From Janthinobacterium sp. SUN073 (GTDB lineage Bacteria > Pseudomonadota > Gammaproteobacteria > Burkholderiales > Burkholderiaceae_D): DNA of 64,000 nucleotides. The translations under genes were made by a program, and so were the position numbers. The notes under the pieces were generated by a model. That model saw only the letters and a program-made list of their open reading frames with translations. It did no database searches and was not told where the DNA came from. The stretch is from contig NZ_JAPUBT010000006.1 of the NCBI RefSeq assembly GCF_030397665.1, forward strand, positions 186,001 through 250,000, given 5' to 3'. Positions 25,777-35,140 of the stretch are shown piece after piece. Position 1 is the first letter of the stretch. Every line of letters begins with the position of its first letter.

Positions 25777-26745
25777 TTAGCGCACGCGGCGCAGCGAAGA
25801 AATCTGGTTTTCCATGCTGTTCAGGCGACCGTATTCTCCCGGCCCGATCACTTCGCAGTGGCCGCGAAAGTGCGCATCGCTGCACACTTCCCACTGGCCC
25901 TCGTTGACGATGATGGACGAGGCGCGGTCATTGAAGTTGTAGCGCACCAGTTCTTCCGCATCGCGGTCCAGCGCCAGCGGTTCGCCGCGCATGCCCGCTT
26001 CGGGGAACAGCATGACGGCGCCGCGTTGCTGGTACTGCGGCTGCTGATACTGCGGCTGCTGGTAAGGCTGCTCGTACTGCTGCTGGCGGCGCGCTTCGCG
26101 CTCGTCGACCATGCGCGCCGAGGAGACGCGCCCATCGAGGCCGCGTCCCAGGTCGTCGTGACGGCCAGGCCCGAAGATGCGGCACACGCCGTTATAGTTC
26201 GAGTCGCTGCACAGCTGCCAGTAGCCATTGTTGATGACGATGCTGGTGGTGCGGTCGTTGAAACCGATGCTGACGAAATCGTCCGTATCGCGGTTCAACC
26301 GCGCCGAGCCGCCATTCTGGCCCGCGCCCGAATACACTTCCAGGCTGCCGCCACGGCCATAGCCGCCGTTGCCGCGATCTGGATCGCGTCCCGGGCGTCC
26401 CGGATTGTAGCCATCGCCGCGGCCCGCCTCGCGCACCGAACTGATAGCATCGTTCATGCCCGGCATCGAGCTGTACTCCCCTGGCCCCAGGGTCTTGCAT
26501 CTGCCACGGAAGCCGGAATCGGTACATACATCCCAGGTCCCTGAACGCACCAGGATGCTCGACACCTTGTCATTGAAGCCAAAGCGCGACAGATCGTCCG
26601 TCGTCTCGCGCAGGTTCACCGCGCGGCCGCGGAAATTATCATGCTCGAACAGGGTGATATCGCCCGCATGGGCGCTTGCATGCGCCCCCAGCGAGAGCAG
26701 CAAGGTCGCCGCGCATGCCAGCGTGTGTTTGAAAGGGCCCGTCAT
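25777..26745 (-). CDS. Exported triple beta/gamma-crystallin protein
   Basis: 322 residues from the ATG at 26745, which has GGAG 6 bases upstream; the ATG at 26757 is part of that site. A signal peptide ends near ASAHAGD. Three beta/gamma-crystallin-type domains follow: about 30-105 (ITLFEHDNFRGRAVNLRE), about 135-210 (LEVYSGAGQNGGSARLNRD) and about 250-322 (VMLFPEAGMRGEPLALDRD), each with a cysteine pair (VCTDSGFRGRC, LCSDSNYNGVC, VCSDAHFRGHC). A Gly/Arg-rich linker and a Gln/Tyr/Pro repeat linker (YQQPQ units) separate them. Such domains bind calcium or give stability; the role here is unknown. Confidence 0.83.
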   Translation of the reverse strand: MTGPFKHTLACAATLLLSLGAHASAHAGDITLFEHDNFRGRAVNLRETTDDLSRFGFNDKVSSILVRSGTWDVCTDSGFRGRCKTLGPGEYSSMPGMNDAISSVREAGRGDGYNPGRPGRDPDRGNGGYGRGGSLEVYSGAGQNGGSARLNRDTDDFVSIGFNDRTTSIVINNGYWQLCSDSNYNGVCRIFGPGRHDDLGRGLDGRVSSARMVDEREARRQQQYEQPYQQPQYQQPQYQQRGAVMLFPEAGMRGEPLALDRDAEELVRYNFNDRASSIIVNEGQWEVCSDAHFRGHCEVIGPGEYGRLNSMENQISSLRRVR

Positions 26746-26757
26746 GATTAACTCCAT

Positions 26758-27136
26758 TCTTCATTCTTTGGTGATGATTTGCCTGGCTGTTGCGCCAGGG
26801 TGCTAGTGTAACAAATACAAGGCCACGGGAAAGCGCGATAACGCGCTCGATATCACACGTTCAAGTCACGCGCAAGAGCATCGCGCCCCACGGACAAGTG
26901 ATCGGCATGACAACTGCTGTCAGTGTAGCCATCCGTAGAAAAAACGGTGTAACAAAGTATGGGAAAAGCACAATAAATTGTTACTAAAAGCAATCACAGG
27001 CCGCACGAAGCCTGTGATTGCCATTTGCCTGGTATCCGCGCACAGCGATCAGCGCACGCCCGGGCGCCTGGGGCGCCGCGTCGGACAAGCACGGCGAATG
27101 CCAGTAGAATATTGTATTTAGTCAAGGTTGCTGCCT
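26758..27136. other. Gene-free stretch with one hairpin
   Basis: The stretch between the crystallin-like gene and the MATE gene is lower in GC than its neighbours and has no convincing gene. It holds a perfect inverted repeat at 26990-27021, described separately. Confidence 0.6.
26990..27021. repeat. Perfect 12-bp inverted repeat
   Basis: GCAATCACAGGC (26990-27001) pairs with GCCTGTGATTGC (27010-27021) around an 8-base loop. It has no T-run. It lies about 115 bases before the MATE gene and may be a terminator of minus-strand reads or a regulatory site. Confidence 0.55.
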
Positions 27137-28531
27137 ATGCCACACACCACATCGTTCACCCTGCCCGCCGTCCGTACTGAAATTTCTTCGCTGTGGAAGC
27201 TGGCGTGGCCCATCCTGATCGGCCAGCTGGCCACCGTCGGCATGGGCGCGGCCGACGTCGCGATGACGGGGCATACGAATCCCGAGGAACTGGCGGCCGT
27301 GTCGCTGGGCGCGGCCATCTGGTCCATCGTGCTGGTCACCGTGAGCGGCATCATGATGGCGATCAATACCTTGGTGGCGCATGAAATCGGCGCCGCGCGC
27401 CACGACCAGGTGCCGCACATCGTGCGCCAGTCGCTATGGAAGGCGCTGCTCGTCGGCCTGGTGGCCTGCCTGCTGACGAACATGGCGGCGCTGGTGTTCG
27501 ACCACCTGATGCTCGAACCCGCCGTCGCGGCCAAGGCCAAGCTGTTCGTGCACATCATCAGCTGCGCGCTGCCGCCGTTCGCCGCCTACCGCGCGCTGTA
27601 CGGCTACAGCACCAGCATCAACCAGACCAAGCCCGTGATGGTCATCGCGCTGGCCGCGCTGGCGCTCAACATTCTCGTGAATTACCTGCTGATCTACGGC
27701 CACTGGGGCATGCCGAAGATGGGCGGCGTGGGCTGCGCCGTGGCCACCACCTGCTGCGTGTGGATGATGCTGCTGGCCATGCTGGCCTGGATCAGGATCG
27801 CGCCCGCCTACCACGCCACGTATCCATTCACGCACTGGGAATGGCCGCAGCCGTCGTCCATCGGCCCCATGCTGCGCCTGGGCCTGCCCATCGGCGTGAC
27901 CTACTTTGCCGAAGTGAGCGCCTTTGGCGTCATCAGCCTGCTGGTGGCCCGCTTCGGCGTGATCCAGGTGTCGGCGCACCAGATCGCGCTCAATTTCTCG
28001 TCCGTCGTCTTCATGGTGCCGCTCACTTTCGGCATCGCGCTGGTGACGCGCGTGGGCCATGCCGTGGGCGAGGCCAATTTGCGCCGCGCACGTTTCATTT
28101 CGTGGGTGGGCGTGGCCATGTCGCTGACGGCGGCCATCGTCTCGGCCACCGTCATCACGGTCTTCCGCCACCAGATCGCGCAAGCCTATACGTCCGATCC
28201 GCAGGTCCAGGAACTGTGCGCGCAGCTGCTGCTGTTCGCCGCCCTGTTCCAGCTGTCCGACGCTACCCAGGTGGCCACTTCCTGCGCCATTCGCGGCTAC
28301 AAGGTGACGCGCCAGCCGATGCTGATCCAGCTACTGGCGTTCTGGGGTTTCTCGCTGCCCATCGGCTATGTGTTGGGCCTCGCGCCGCAAGGCTTCATCT
28401 GGTCGCCGGCCGAACCGATGGCCGCCGCCGGCTTCTGGATCGGCCTCGTCACGGGCTTGACGGTGGCCGCCGTGCTGCTGACCTGGTACTTGAACCGGCT
28501 GTCGCTGCAGCGCCTGCGCGCCGCCCGATAA
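27137..28531 (+). CDS. MATE-family multidrug efflux transporter
   Basis: 464 residues from ATG 27137; a TTG at 27128 is less likely. Twelve membrane segments in the MATE arrangement, starting with ISSLWKLAWPILIGQLATVG and the conserved region GAADVAMTGHTNPEELAAVS. NorM-type members exchange Na+ or H+ for cationic drugs. Followed 18 bases later by a PhzF-like gene, so the two are probably one transcript. Confidence 0.9.
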   Translation: MPHTTSFTLPAVRTEISSLWKLAWPILIGQLATVGMGAADVAMTGHTNPEELAAVSLGAAIWSIVLVTVSGIMMAINTLVAHEIGAARHDQVPHIVRQSLWKALLVGLVACLLTNMAALVFDHLMLEPAVAAKAKLFVHIISCALPPFAAYRALYGYSTSINQTKPVMVIALAALALNILVNYLLIYGHWGMPKMGGVGCAVATTCCVWMMLLAMLAWIRIAPAYHATYPFTHWEWPQPSSIGPMLRLGLPIGVTYFAEVSAFGVISLLVARFGVIQVSAHQIALNFSSVVFMVPLTFGIALVTRVGHAVGEANLRRARFISWVGVAMSLTAAIVSATVITVFRHQIAQAYTSDPQVQELCAQLLLFAALFQLSDATQVATSCAIRGYKVTRQPMLIQLLAFWGFSLPIGYVLGLAPQGFIWSPAEPMAAAGFWIGLVTGLTVAAVLLTWYLNRLSLQRLRAAR

Positions 28532-28549
28532 ACCAGCAAGGAAACCGCC

Positions 28550-29389
28550 ATGCCGCAACAACGCCCCTTCAGGCAAGTCGATGTCTTCAGCACAGTGCCC
28601 TTCTTGGGTAATCCGCTGGCCGTGGTGCTCGACGCGAATGGCCTCGATGACGCGCAGATGCAGGCGATCGCACGCTGGACCGGCCTGTCGGAAACCACCT
28701 TCGTGCTGGCGCCGCGCGATCCCGCCGCCGATTACCGCGTGCGGATTTTTTCGCCCGAGATGGAATTCCCGTTCGCCGGCCACCCGACCCTGGGCACGGC
28801 GCATGCCCTGCTCGATGCGGGCATGCGGCCCAAGGGCGCGCGCATCGTGCAGGAATGCGGCGTTGGCCTGGTGCAGATAGAACGCGGCGCCGGCGGCGTA
28901 CTGGCGTTCCAGGCACCGCCCTGCACCACGCGCGCGCTTGTCCCCGCGCTGCTGCCGCTGCTGCAAACGGCGTTGGGCGACGCGGCGGCCGCTGGCGGCA
29001 CCGTCGTCGACATGGGCATCCGCTGGCTGTGCGTGCCGCTGCCAAGCGCCGCGGCCTGCCTGGCCGTCCATGCCGACATCGCGGCGCTGACGGCATTGCT
29101 GGCGGCGTCAATGGCTGACGGACTGGCCCTCTACGGCGCGCACGGCGCCGGCGGGCCGGCCGATTACGAAGTGCGCGCGCTGCTCAGCGAGCACGGCGCG
29201 CTGGTCGAGGATCCCGTCACGGGCAGCGCCAACGCCTGCATCGCGCACCTGCTGGCAGGCGCCGACTACCGCGTGCGCCAGGGCACCTGTCTGCAGCGCG
29301 ACGGCCGCGTGTCCGTCAATTTCCGCGATGGCCACGCCTGGATAGGCGGCGCATGCCTGACCGTGATAGAAGGTACGATATTGGCCTGA
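28550..29389 (+). CDS. PhzF-family isomerase-like protein
   Basis: 279 residues with GCAAGGA upstream. The N-terminus (FRQVDVFSTVPFLGNPLAVV) and FAGHPTLGTAHALL match the PhzF fold, with the catalytic Glu position in GLSETTFVL. VEDPVTGSANACIAHLL is the second conserved motif. PhzF itself isomerises a phenazine precursor, but most members are of unknown substrate; there are no other phenazine genes here. Probably co-transcribed with the MATE exporter. Confidence 0.87.
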   Translation: MPQQRPFRQVDVFSTVPFLGNPLAVVLDANGLDDAQMQAIARWTGLSETTFVLAPRDPAADYRVRIFSPEMEFPFAGHPTLGTAHALLDAGMRPKGARIVQECGVGLVQIERGAGGVLAFQAPPCTTRALVPALLPLLQTALGDAAAAGGTVVDMGIRWLCVPLPSAAACLAVHADIAALTALLAASMADGLALYGAHGAGGPADYEVRALLSEHGALVEDPVTGSANACIAHLLAGADYRVRQGTCLQRDGRVSVNFRDGHAWIGGACLTVIEGTILA

Positions 29390-29578
29390 ACGGGACAGGC
29401 GCCATGGAATGGGCGGCTGCGGGATATTTTTGACGAAGGAAATACGGCCAGAAACGGTTTATTCCGTGGCCGGGGCTATCGCATAAACAGGCATGCTCTG
29501 GTATCGTCTTACGCTTAGGCAACGCTCAAGCTCGCCTTTACATGCAGTGCCCTTCCCCTTCCAACTACCGAGACATCC

Positions 29579-31789
29579 ATGCGTTTTATTCTTTGTTTTC
29601 TGGCCGCGATGGCCAGCGTTCCCGCATCGGCTGAAAAGCTGACCCTGGAACGCATCCACGCCGATCCGGCGCTGGCCGGCCCCGGCGTGCGCAACCTGAA
29701 GGTCTCGCCCGACGGCGAGCGCGTCACGTTCCTGCGCGGCCGCGCCGACAACCAGTTCCAGCTCGACCTGTGGGAATTCAAGCTGAAGGACAAGAGCACG
29801 CACCGCCTGGTCGACTCGAAGGCGCTGGTGCCGAATGAAACGATTTCGCCCGAAGAGCAGGCGCGCCGCGAACGCGAGCGCACGGCCAGCCTGAACGGCA
29901 TTCTCAGCTACAGCTGGTCGCCCGATGGCAAGCAGCTGCTGGTGCCGCTGGCCGGCAATCTGTATCTGGTCGATGTGGCCCACCCGGACCAGGCACGCCT
30001 GGTCGCCAAGGGCAATGTGCTCGATCCGAAAATTTCGCCGAAAGGCCGCTACGTGTCGTTCGTGCGCGACCAGAATATTTATGTGATCGACCTGAAGTCG
30101 GGCCAGGAACGCCAGCTCACCACCGATGGCAAGGGCACGATCCGCAACGGCGAAGCCGAATTCGTGGCACAGGAAGAAATGGGCCAGCGCACCGGCTACT
30201 ACTGGGCCCCCGACGATTCCGCCATCGCGTATAAACGCTTTGACGAAGCACCCGTGCCCGTCGTGCGCCGCTTCGAAATCTTCGCCGACCGCACCGACGT
30301 CGTCGAGCAGCGCTACCCTGCCGCGGGCGACCCGAACGTGCTGGTGCAGCTGCTGATCGTCTCGCCGGAAACGGGCGCGCAGCGCCAGGTGGACCTGGGC
30401 ACAAACCCGGACATCTACCTGGTGCGCGCCGACTGGAGCGCGGACAGCAAGTCGCTGGTGTACCAGCGCCAGTCGCGCGACCAGAAAACCCTCGATCTGG
30501 TGGCCGTCGATGCCGGTACTTTGGCGCAGCGCACCCTGCTGACGGAAACGTCCAAGACCTGGGTCAGCATCCATGACGACCTGCGCTTCCTGTCGAACGG
30601 CACCTTCCTCTGGTCGTCCGAGCGCACGGGCCGCAACCATTTGTACCTGTACGACATGGGCGGCAAGCTGCTGCACCCGGTGACTTCCGGCGAATGGGGC
30701 ATCGACAGCGTGCTGGCCGTGAACCAGAAAACAGGTAAAGTGTTCGTCGCGTCGAACCGCGATGCGGTGATCGACAAGCAGACCTACGCCCTGGCGCTGG
30801 ACGGCAGCATGGCCGACAAGCCGCAGCGCGTGACGAAAGCCGCTGGCTGGCACGACACGACGTTCTCGCGCAATGGTGAAGTATTTGTCGACACCTACTC
30901 CGACCCGGCCACGCCGCCGCAAGTGAGCATCCGCCGTCCGGACGGCGCCATGGTGGGCTGGCTGGAAGAAAACGCGCTCAACGCCAGTCACCCATATTTC
31001 AAGTACAAGGCCGATCACCTGCCGACCGAGTACGGCACCCTGAAGGCCAACGATGGCCAGACCTTGCACTATTCCATCGTCAAGCCGTCGAACTTCGACG
31101 CCAGCAAACGCTATCCCGTCTACCTGTCGACGTATGGCGGCCCGCACTCGCAGCACGTGGCTCGCCGCTGGGGCAACAACTTCGACCAGTACATGGCGCA
31201 GCAAGGCTTTGTCGTCTTCCGCCTGGATAACCGCGGATCGTCGCGCCGCGAGCGCGCCTTCACGGACGCCATCTACCATAACCTTGGCGCAGCTGAAGTG
31301 GCGGATCAATTGGTGGGCATCAACTGGCTGGGCAAGCAAAGCTTCGTCGATCCGAAGCGCATCGGCGTATTTGGCTGGAGCTACGGCGGTTTCATGACCC
31401 TGCGTTTGCTGTCGGCTGCCTCCGACAAGATCGCCATGGGCGTCTCGGTGGCCCCCGTGACCGACTGGTCGCTGTACGACACCCACTACACGGAGCAATT
31501 CCTCGGCATGCCGAAGGAAAACGTGGACGGCTACAAGGCCAGCACCGTGTTCGCCCACCTGGACGGCCTGAAGTCGCCGCTGCTGCTGGTGCACGGCATG
31601 GCCGACGATAACGTCTTGTTCAGCAACAGCACGCGCTTGATCGACGCGCTGGTGAACCGCGGCGTGCAGTTCGACCTGATGACGTATCCGGGCGCCAAGC
31701 ACGGCATCTCGTCGCGCGCGGGCCAGCGCCACGTGTACAGGAAAATTGAGATGTTCTTCAAGCAGAACCTGATGAAGCCAGCACAGTAA
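29579..31789 (+). CDS. Dipeptidyl peptidase IV (S9 family)
   Basis: 736 residues with a signal peptide ending at VPASAEK. An N-terminal beta-propeller (30-470) has the double-Glu motif AEFVAQEEMGQRTGYYW that holds the substrate N-terminus. The C-terminal alpha/beta hydrolase has the nucleophile Ser in GWSYGGFM, the Asp in HGMADDNVLF and the His in GAKHGISS. It releases X-Pro or similar dipeptides in the periplasm. A strong terminator follows its stop. Confidence 0.93.
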   Translation: MRFILCFLAAMASVPASAEKLTLERIHADPALAGPGVRNLKVSPDGERVTFLRGRADNQFQLDLWEFKLKDKSTHRLVDSKALVPNETISPEEQARRERERTASLNGILSYSWSPDGKQLLVPLAGNLYLVDVAHPDQARLVAKGNVLDPKISPKGRYVSFVRDQNIYVIDLKSGQERQLTTDGKGTIRNGEAEFVAQEEMGQRTGYYWAPDDSAIAYKRFDEAPVPVVRRFEIFADRTDVVEQRYPAAGDPNVLVQLLIVSPETGAQRQVDLGTNPDIYLVRADWSADSKSLVYQRQSRDQKTLDLVAVDAGTLAQRTLLTETSKTWVSIHDDLRFLSNGTFLWSSERTGRNHLYLYDMGGKLLHPVTSGEWGIDSVLAVNQKTGKVFVASNRDAVIDKQTYALALDGSMADKPQRVTKAAGWHDTTFSRNGEVFVDTYSDPATPPQVSIRRPDGAMVGWLEENALNASHPYFKYKADHLPTEYGTLKANDGQTLHYSIVKPSNFDASKRYPVYLSTYGGPHSQHVARRWGNNFDQYMAQQGFVVFRLDNRGSSRRERAFTDAIYHNLGAAEVADQLVGINWLGKQSFVDPKRIGVFGWSYGGFMTLRLLSAASDKIAMGVSVAPVTDWSLYDTHYTEQFLGMPKENVDGYKASTVFAHLDGLKSPLLLVHGMADDNVLFSNSTRLIDALVNRGVQFDLMTYPGAKHGISSRAGQRHVYRKIEMFFKQNLMKPAQ

Positions 31790-31807
31790 GCTTGCGCTGC
31801 ATCCAAT

Positions 31808-31847
31808 AAAAAACCGCCGCCTGTCTTGCGACAGGCGGCGGTTTTTT
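31808..31847. terminator. Strong bidirectional rho-independent terminator
   Basis: AAAAAACCGCCGCCTGTC (31808-31825) pairs perfectly with its complement at 31830-31847 around TTGC, with an A-run on one side and a T-run on the other. It ends both the DPP-IV gene and the convergent CsbD gene. Confidence 0.95.
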
Positions 31848-31865
31848 ACATTATTGCTGCCAGAA

Positions 31866-32051
31866 TTATGGCTTGCGGGTTACCGTTTCCACCGCATCTT
31901 TCACATCGCCAACTTTCTTCTGCACTTTGCCTTCAACCTGGTTTGCCAGGCCCTTGGCTTGCTGTTCTTCGCTGCCGACGACTTTGCCAGCGGCTTCCTG
32001 GATTTTACCGCCGACTTCCTTCAGTTTACCTTCGACTTGATCTTTGTTCAT
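31866..32051 (-). CDS. CsbD-family stress protein
   Basis: 61 residues, GAGGA 6 bases upstream. The sequence MNKDQVEGKLKEVGGKIQEA and the repeat NQVEGKVQKKVGDVKDAVE match CsbD, a small hydrophilic general-stress protein. Function is not known beyond stress induction. It shares the bidirectional terminator with DPP-IV. Confidence 0.92.
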   Translation of the reverse strand: MNKDQVEGKLKEVGGKIQEAAGKVVGSEEQQAKGLANQVEGKVQKKVGDVKDAVETVTRKP

Positions 32052-32215
32052 GATGGATCCTCACTGTAGTTGGTACATCTGTTGTCCAGCCCGCAAGGGC
32101 CGGTACTGCGGCTCACACGCTGTTGCAAACTGCTTGCTGCGTGTCGATGTGTCCATAGTACGCAGTGGGGATCAAAGGCTCTGTACGGTTCCTAACACAG
32201 TGCCAACATCGTCGA

Positions 32216-32857
32216 TCAGGCCGTCAAATCCTTACGCCACACGGTGGCCAGCCACGGCTGCTGGTCGCGCGGCAAGCCGGGTGGACGGTAGTACTGCTCG
32301 ATCAAGGTAAAACCGGCGGCCTGCACGTACGCGGCCCACGTCGCTTCGTCGTGATAGCTGCCGTAACGCGCGCCATTCCAGCCTTCCTGGTTCTGCCCGC
32401 GCGGATTCGAGCTGAACAGTACTCCACCGGGCTTCAAGCAGGAATACAGGGCGCGCAGCACGCCGGGCAAGGCGGCGCTGGGCACGTGGAACAGCACGGC
32501 ATTCGCGAACACGCCGTCGAAGTGCGCGGCGGGCAAGTCGAGGTCGACGAAATCCTGCTGCCACACGGTGCAGCCGCTGTAGGCACGCGCCATCTCGACG
32601 AAGCGGGGGCAGCCATCGACGCCTGTGGCGTGGTGCCCCATGGCCGTGAACGCCTTCAGGTCGCGGCCGGGGCCGCAGCCCAGGTCGAGGATATCCAGGG
32701 GCGCGGGCCGGCCGATGGCGGCCAGCAGCGCGGCGATGTTCTGGCTGACGTCATGGTCGCGCGTGCCTTCGAAAAACTGCTCGGCGCTGGCATCGTAATG
32801 GGCCAGCGTGCGCCCCGTGATGGCGTGGATGGGGTCTTGCGGTGGGGTCGGCTTCAT
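32216..32857 (-). CDS. Class I SAM-dependent methyltransferase
   Basis: 213 residues, GGAG 4 bases upstream. The SAM-binding motif LDILDLGCGPGRDLKAF and the acidic strand end ATGVDG are clear; motif II/III region FDGVFANAVLFHVP and LKPGGVLFSSNPRG follow. The acceptor substrate cannot be deduced. Confidence 0.88.
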   Translation of the reverse strand: MKPTPPQDPIHAITGRTLAHYDASAEQFFEGTRDHDVSQNIAALLAAIGRPAPLDILDLGCGPGRDLKAFTAMGHHATGVDGCPRFVEMARAYSGCTVWQQDFVDLDLPAAHFDGVFANAVLFHVPSAALPGVLRALYSCLKPGGVLFSSNPRGQNQEGWNGARYGSYHDEATWAAYVQAAGFTLIEQYYRPPGLPRDQQPWLATVWRKDLTA

Positions 32858-32926
32858 GGCGCTCCTGTCATCGATGGGCGCATTTTACGCTGCCGGCCGG
32901 CTCACAGGCGGCAGCGTCAACCTCGG

Positions 32927-34990
32927 CTACCAGACGCGCACGCGCTGCTCCGGCGCCAGGTACAGCTGCTGCCCCGGCTGGACGTCGAAGGCCGGATACC
33001 AGGCGTCGAGGTTGCGCACGGTGGCGGCGCGGTATTGCGCCGGCGCATGGCCATCGGTGAGGATTTGCTGGCGCGCCGCCGCTTCGCGCGCCTTGCTGCG
33101 CCAGCTGACGCCGTAGCCGATGAAGAAATCGCGGTCCGCGTCCGCCTGCGCCGGCTTGCCCTGCCGCGACAGCGTGAACGCATCATGCGCGGCCGCCACG
33201 CCGGCCAGATCGGCCAGGTTTTCGCTCAGGGTCAGCTGGCCATTCACTGCCAGGTCGGGGAACGGTTTGTAGGCCGCGAACTGCGCCACCAGCTGCTGGG
33301 ATGCCGACTGGAAATGCGCCAGGTCGGCCGGCGTCCACCAGTCGCGCAACTTGCCCTGGGCGTCGAACTGAGCACCCTGGTCGTCGAAGCTGTGGCTGAT
33401 CTCGTGGCCGATGGTGGCGCCGATGCCGCCATAGTTGGCCGCATCGGACGCTTGCGGGTCGAAAAACGGCGGCTGCAGGATGGCGGCGGGGAAATTGAGC
33501 GCATTTTGCAGCGGCAGGTTGACGGCGTTGACCAGCTGTGCCGGCATGGCCCAGGCCTTGCGGTCCGGCGACAGGCCCAGCTTGGCCAGTTCCTGGCGAT
33601 AGTGAAACTGTTCCGCCCGCTGCACATTGCCCAGCGCATCGCCGCGCACCACGCGCAAGCCCGCATAACTGTCCCACCGCTCGGGATAGCCCACGCCCAC
33701 GTACAGGGTCTTGAGTTTTTCCTGCGCCTGCGCCTTGGTGGCCGGCGCCATCCAGTCCAGCTTGTCGATGCGGCGCGAGAAGGCGGCGACGATATTCGTC
33801 ACCATGTCTTGCACGCGGGCTTTCGATTCCGGCGGGAAATAACGTTCCACGTACAGCTTGCCGACGGCGTCGCTCAGGGCCGCGTTGGTTGCCGCCAGCG
33901 CCCGCTTGCTGCGCAGCGACTGCTGCGGCGTGCCGCTCAGGGTGCTGCCGTAGAAGGCGAAGCGCTGCTCGGCGGCCGCCTTCGGCAGAATCGTGCTGAA
34001 ATGGTTGATGGCGTGGAAAGCCAGGAAATCCTTCCAGGTGGCCAGCGGCACGCTTGCCACCAGCGCGGCGCTGCCCGTCATGGCCGTCGGATGCCAGACG
34101 ATGAAATCCGTCTGCTGGCCCAGGCCGGCCGCCTGGAAGAAGGCTTTCCAGTCCAGGCCCGGCGCCTTGCTGGCGAAGTCGGCGGCGCGCCACGCGTTAT
34201 TGCCCTTGGCAACATCGGCCGAATCTTCGCGGCTGGCGTGGCTGGCGGCAATCTGCTGTTCCAGCGCAAACACGCGTGCGGCGCGGGCCCGCGCATCGCT
34301 GTAGCCGGCCTGCTTGAGCATGGCGGCGATATGCGCCTGGTAGCCCGTGCGCAAGCCCTGCATGCGCGCGCTGTCGCCTTGGTAAAAGGCGCGGTCGGGC
34401 AAGCCCAGCCCGCCCTGCAGCAAATAAGCCACATTGCGGGTGGTGTCGTTCAAGTCTTGCGCCACCCACAGGCCGAACAGGTTTTCCGTATAAAAATTGG
34501 TGGCGTTGAGCGGGTCGACATCGGCGCGCAAGCTCTCGCCCAACGCGCGGGCCAGGCCCGCCTGGTCGCGTATGCCATTGATCTTGCTCAATAGTGGCTT
34601 GATCGGCGCCCAGCCTTTCGCTTCGATAGCCGCTTCATCCATCCAGGAACGGTAAAAATCGCTGACCTGGCGCGCGGAGGCATCCGCCTGTGGCGCCGCC
34701 GCCAGGCCTTCGACGAGGCCGATGATGCGCTCGTTGGTGGCGTTGGCGAGCATGGCGAACGAGCCCCAGCTGCTGCGGTCGGCGGGAATCTCCGTGCTGC
34801 GCAGCCAGTCGCCATTCACGTAGTCATAGAAATCGTCACCAGGCAAGACTTTGACGGGGACAGCGGCAGTGGCGCCGGCGGCCTGGCCATGCGCCTGGGC
34901 CGGCAAACCGGCCAGCGAGACGCCGGCCAGGGCGAGGACGATGGCAGCCTGGACTGGCGTCCGGAACCAGGAAAAACGCAAACCGTGCAT
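32927..34990 (-). CDS. pepO: M13-family zinc metallopeptidase (PepO/neprilysin-like)
   Basis: 687 residues from the ATG at 34990 (AAGGA 5 bases upstream); the open frame extends further but runs antisense to the HDOD gene. A signal peptide ends near AQAHGQA. Catalytic zinc motif HEISH in GATIGHEISHSFDDQGAQF, the third ligand Glu in LSENLADLAGV, and the substrate-binding NAVNLPLQNALNFPAAI region are present. The C-terminus ends in VRVW, as is usual. It cleaves oligopeptides in the periplasm. Confidence 0.93.
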   Translation of the reverse strand: MHGLRFSWFRTPVQAAIVLALAGVSLAGLPAQAHGQAAGATAAVPVKVLPGDDFYDYVNGDWLRSTEIPADRSSWGSFAMLANATNERIIGLVEGLAAAPQADASARQVSDFYRSWMDEAAIEAKGWAPIKPLLSKINGIRDQAGLARALGESLRADVDPLNATNFYTENLFGLWVAQDLNDTTRNVAYLLQGGLGLPDRAFYQGDSARMQGLRTGYQAHIAAMLKQAGYSDARARAARVFALEQQIAASHASREDSADVAKGNNAWRAADFASKAPGLDWKAFFQAAGLGQQTDFIVWHPTAMTGSAALVASVPLATWKDFLAFHAINHFSTILPKAAAEQRFAFYGSTLSGTPQQSLRSKRALAATNAALSDAVGKLYVERYFPPESKARVQDMVTNIVAAFSRRIDKLDWMAPATKAQAQEKLKTLYVGVGYPERWDSYAGLRVVRGDALGNVQRAEQFHYRQELAKLGLSPDRKAWAMPAQLVNAVNLPLQNALNFPAAILQPPFFDPQASDAANYGGIGATIGHEISHSFDDQGAQFDAQGKLRDWWTPADLAHFQSASQQLVAQFAAYKPFPDLAVNGQLTLSENLADLAGVAAAHDAFTLSRQGKPAQADADRDFFIGYGVSWRSKAREAAARQQILTDGHAPAQYRAATVRNLDAWYPAFDVQPGQQLYLAPEQRVRVW

Positions 34991-35039
34991 GGCGATCCTT
35001 TCGATGAAAACAAGAAAATCATAGCCTGAAATCATACCT

Positions 35040-35055
35040 TTTTTGGGCCCAAAAA
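35040..35055. repeat. 16-bp palindrome TTTTTGGGCCCAAAAA
   Basis: A perfect palindrome in the divergent gap between pepO and the HDOD gene, with an additional T on the left. It could be a short terminator-like hairpin or a binding site for a dimeric regulator. Confidence 0.5.
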
Positions 35056-35071
35056 CCGTCACTAAACTTTT

Positions 35072-35101
35072 TTGCATGCGGACAAAAAATCGGCCTATAG
35101 T
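35072..35101 (+). promoter_or_regulatory. Sigma-70-type promoter candidate for the HDOD gene
   Basis: TTGCAT (35072-35077) and TATAGT (35096-35101) are 18 bases apart. The predicted start is about 30 bases before the HDOD ATG, which has an ideal AAGGAG site. Confidence 0.55.
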
Positions 35102-35140
35102 TTCACGACCCCGTGCCGCGTGTACGCCAAGGAGATTGCC

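Noticed and set aside
28550..29389. Phenazine biosynthesis cluster
   Set aside because: Only the broad PhzF family member is present; no phzA, B, D, E or G genes are nearby.
29459..31732. Minus-strand open frame of 757 codons
   Set aside because: Antisense of the DPP-IV gene; no recognisable domain.
32165..34594. Plus-strand open frame of 809 codons
   Set aside because: Antisense of the M13 peptidase and methyltransferase genes, which have clear family motifs on the other strand.
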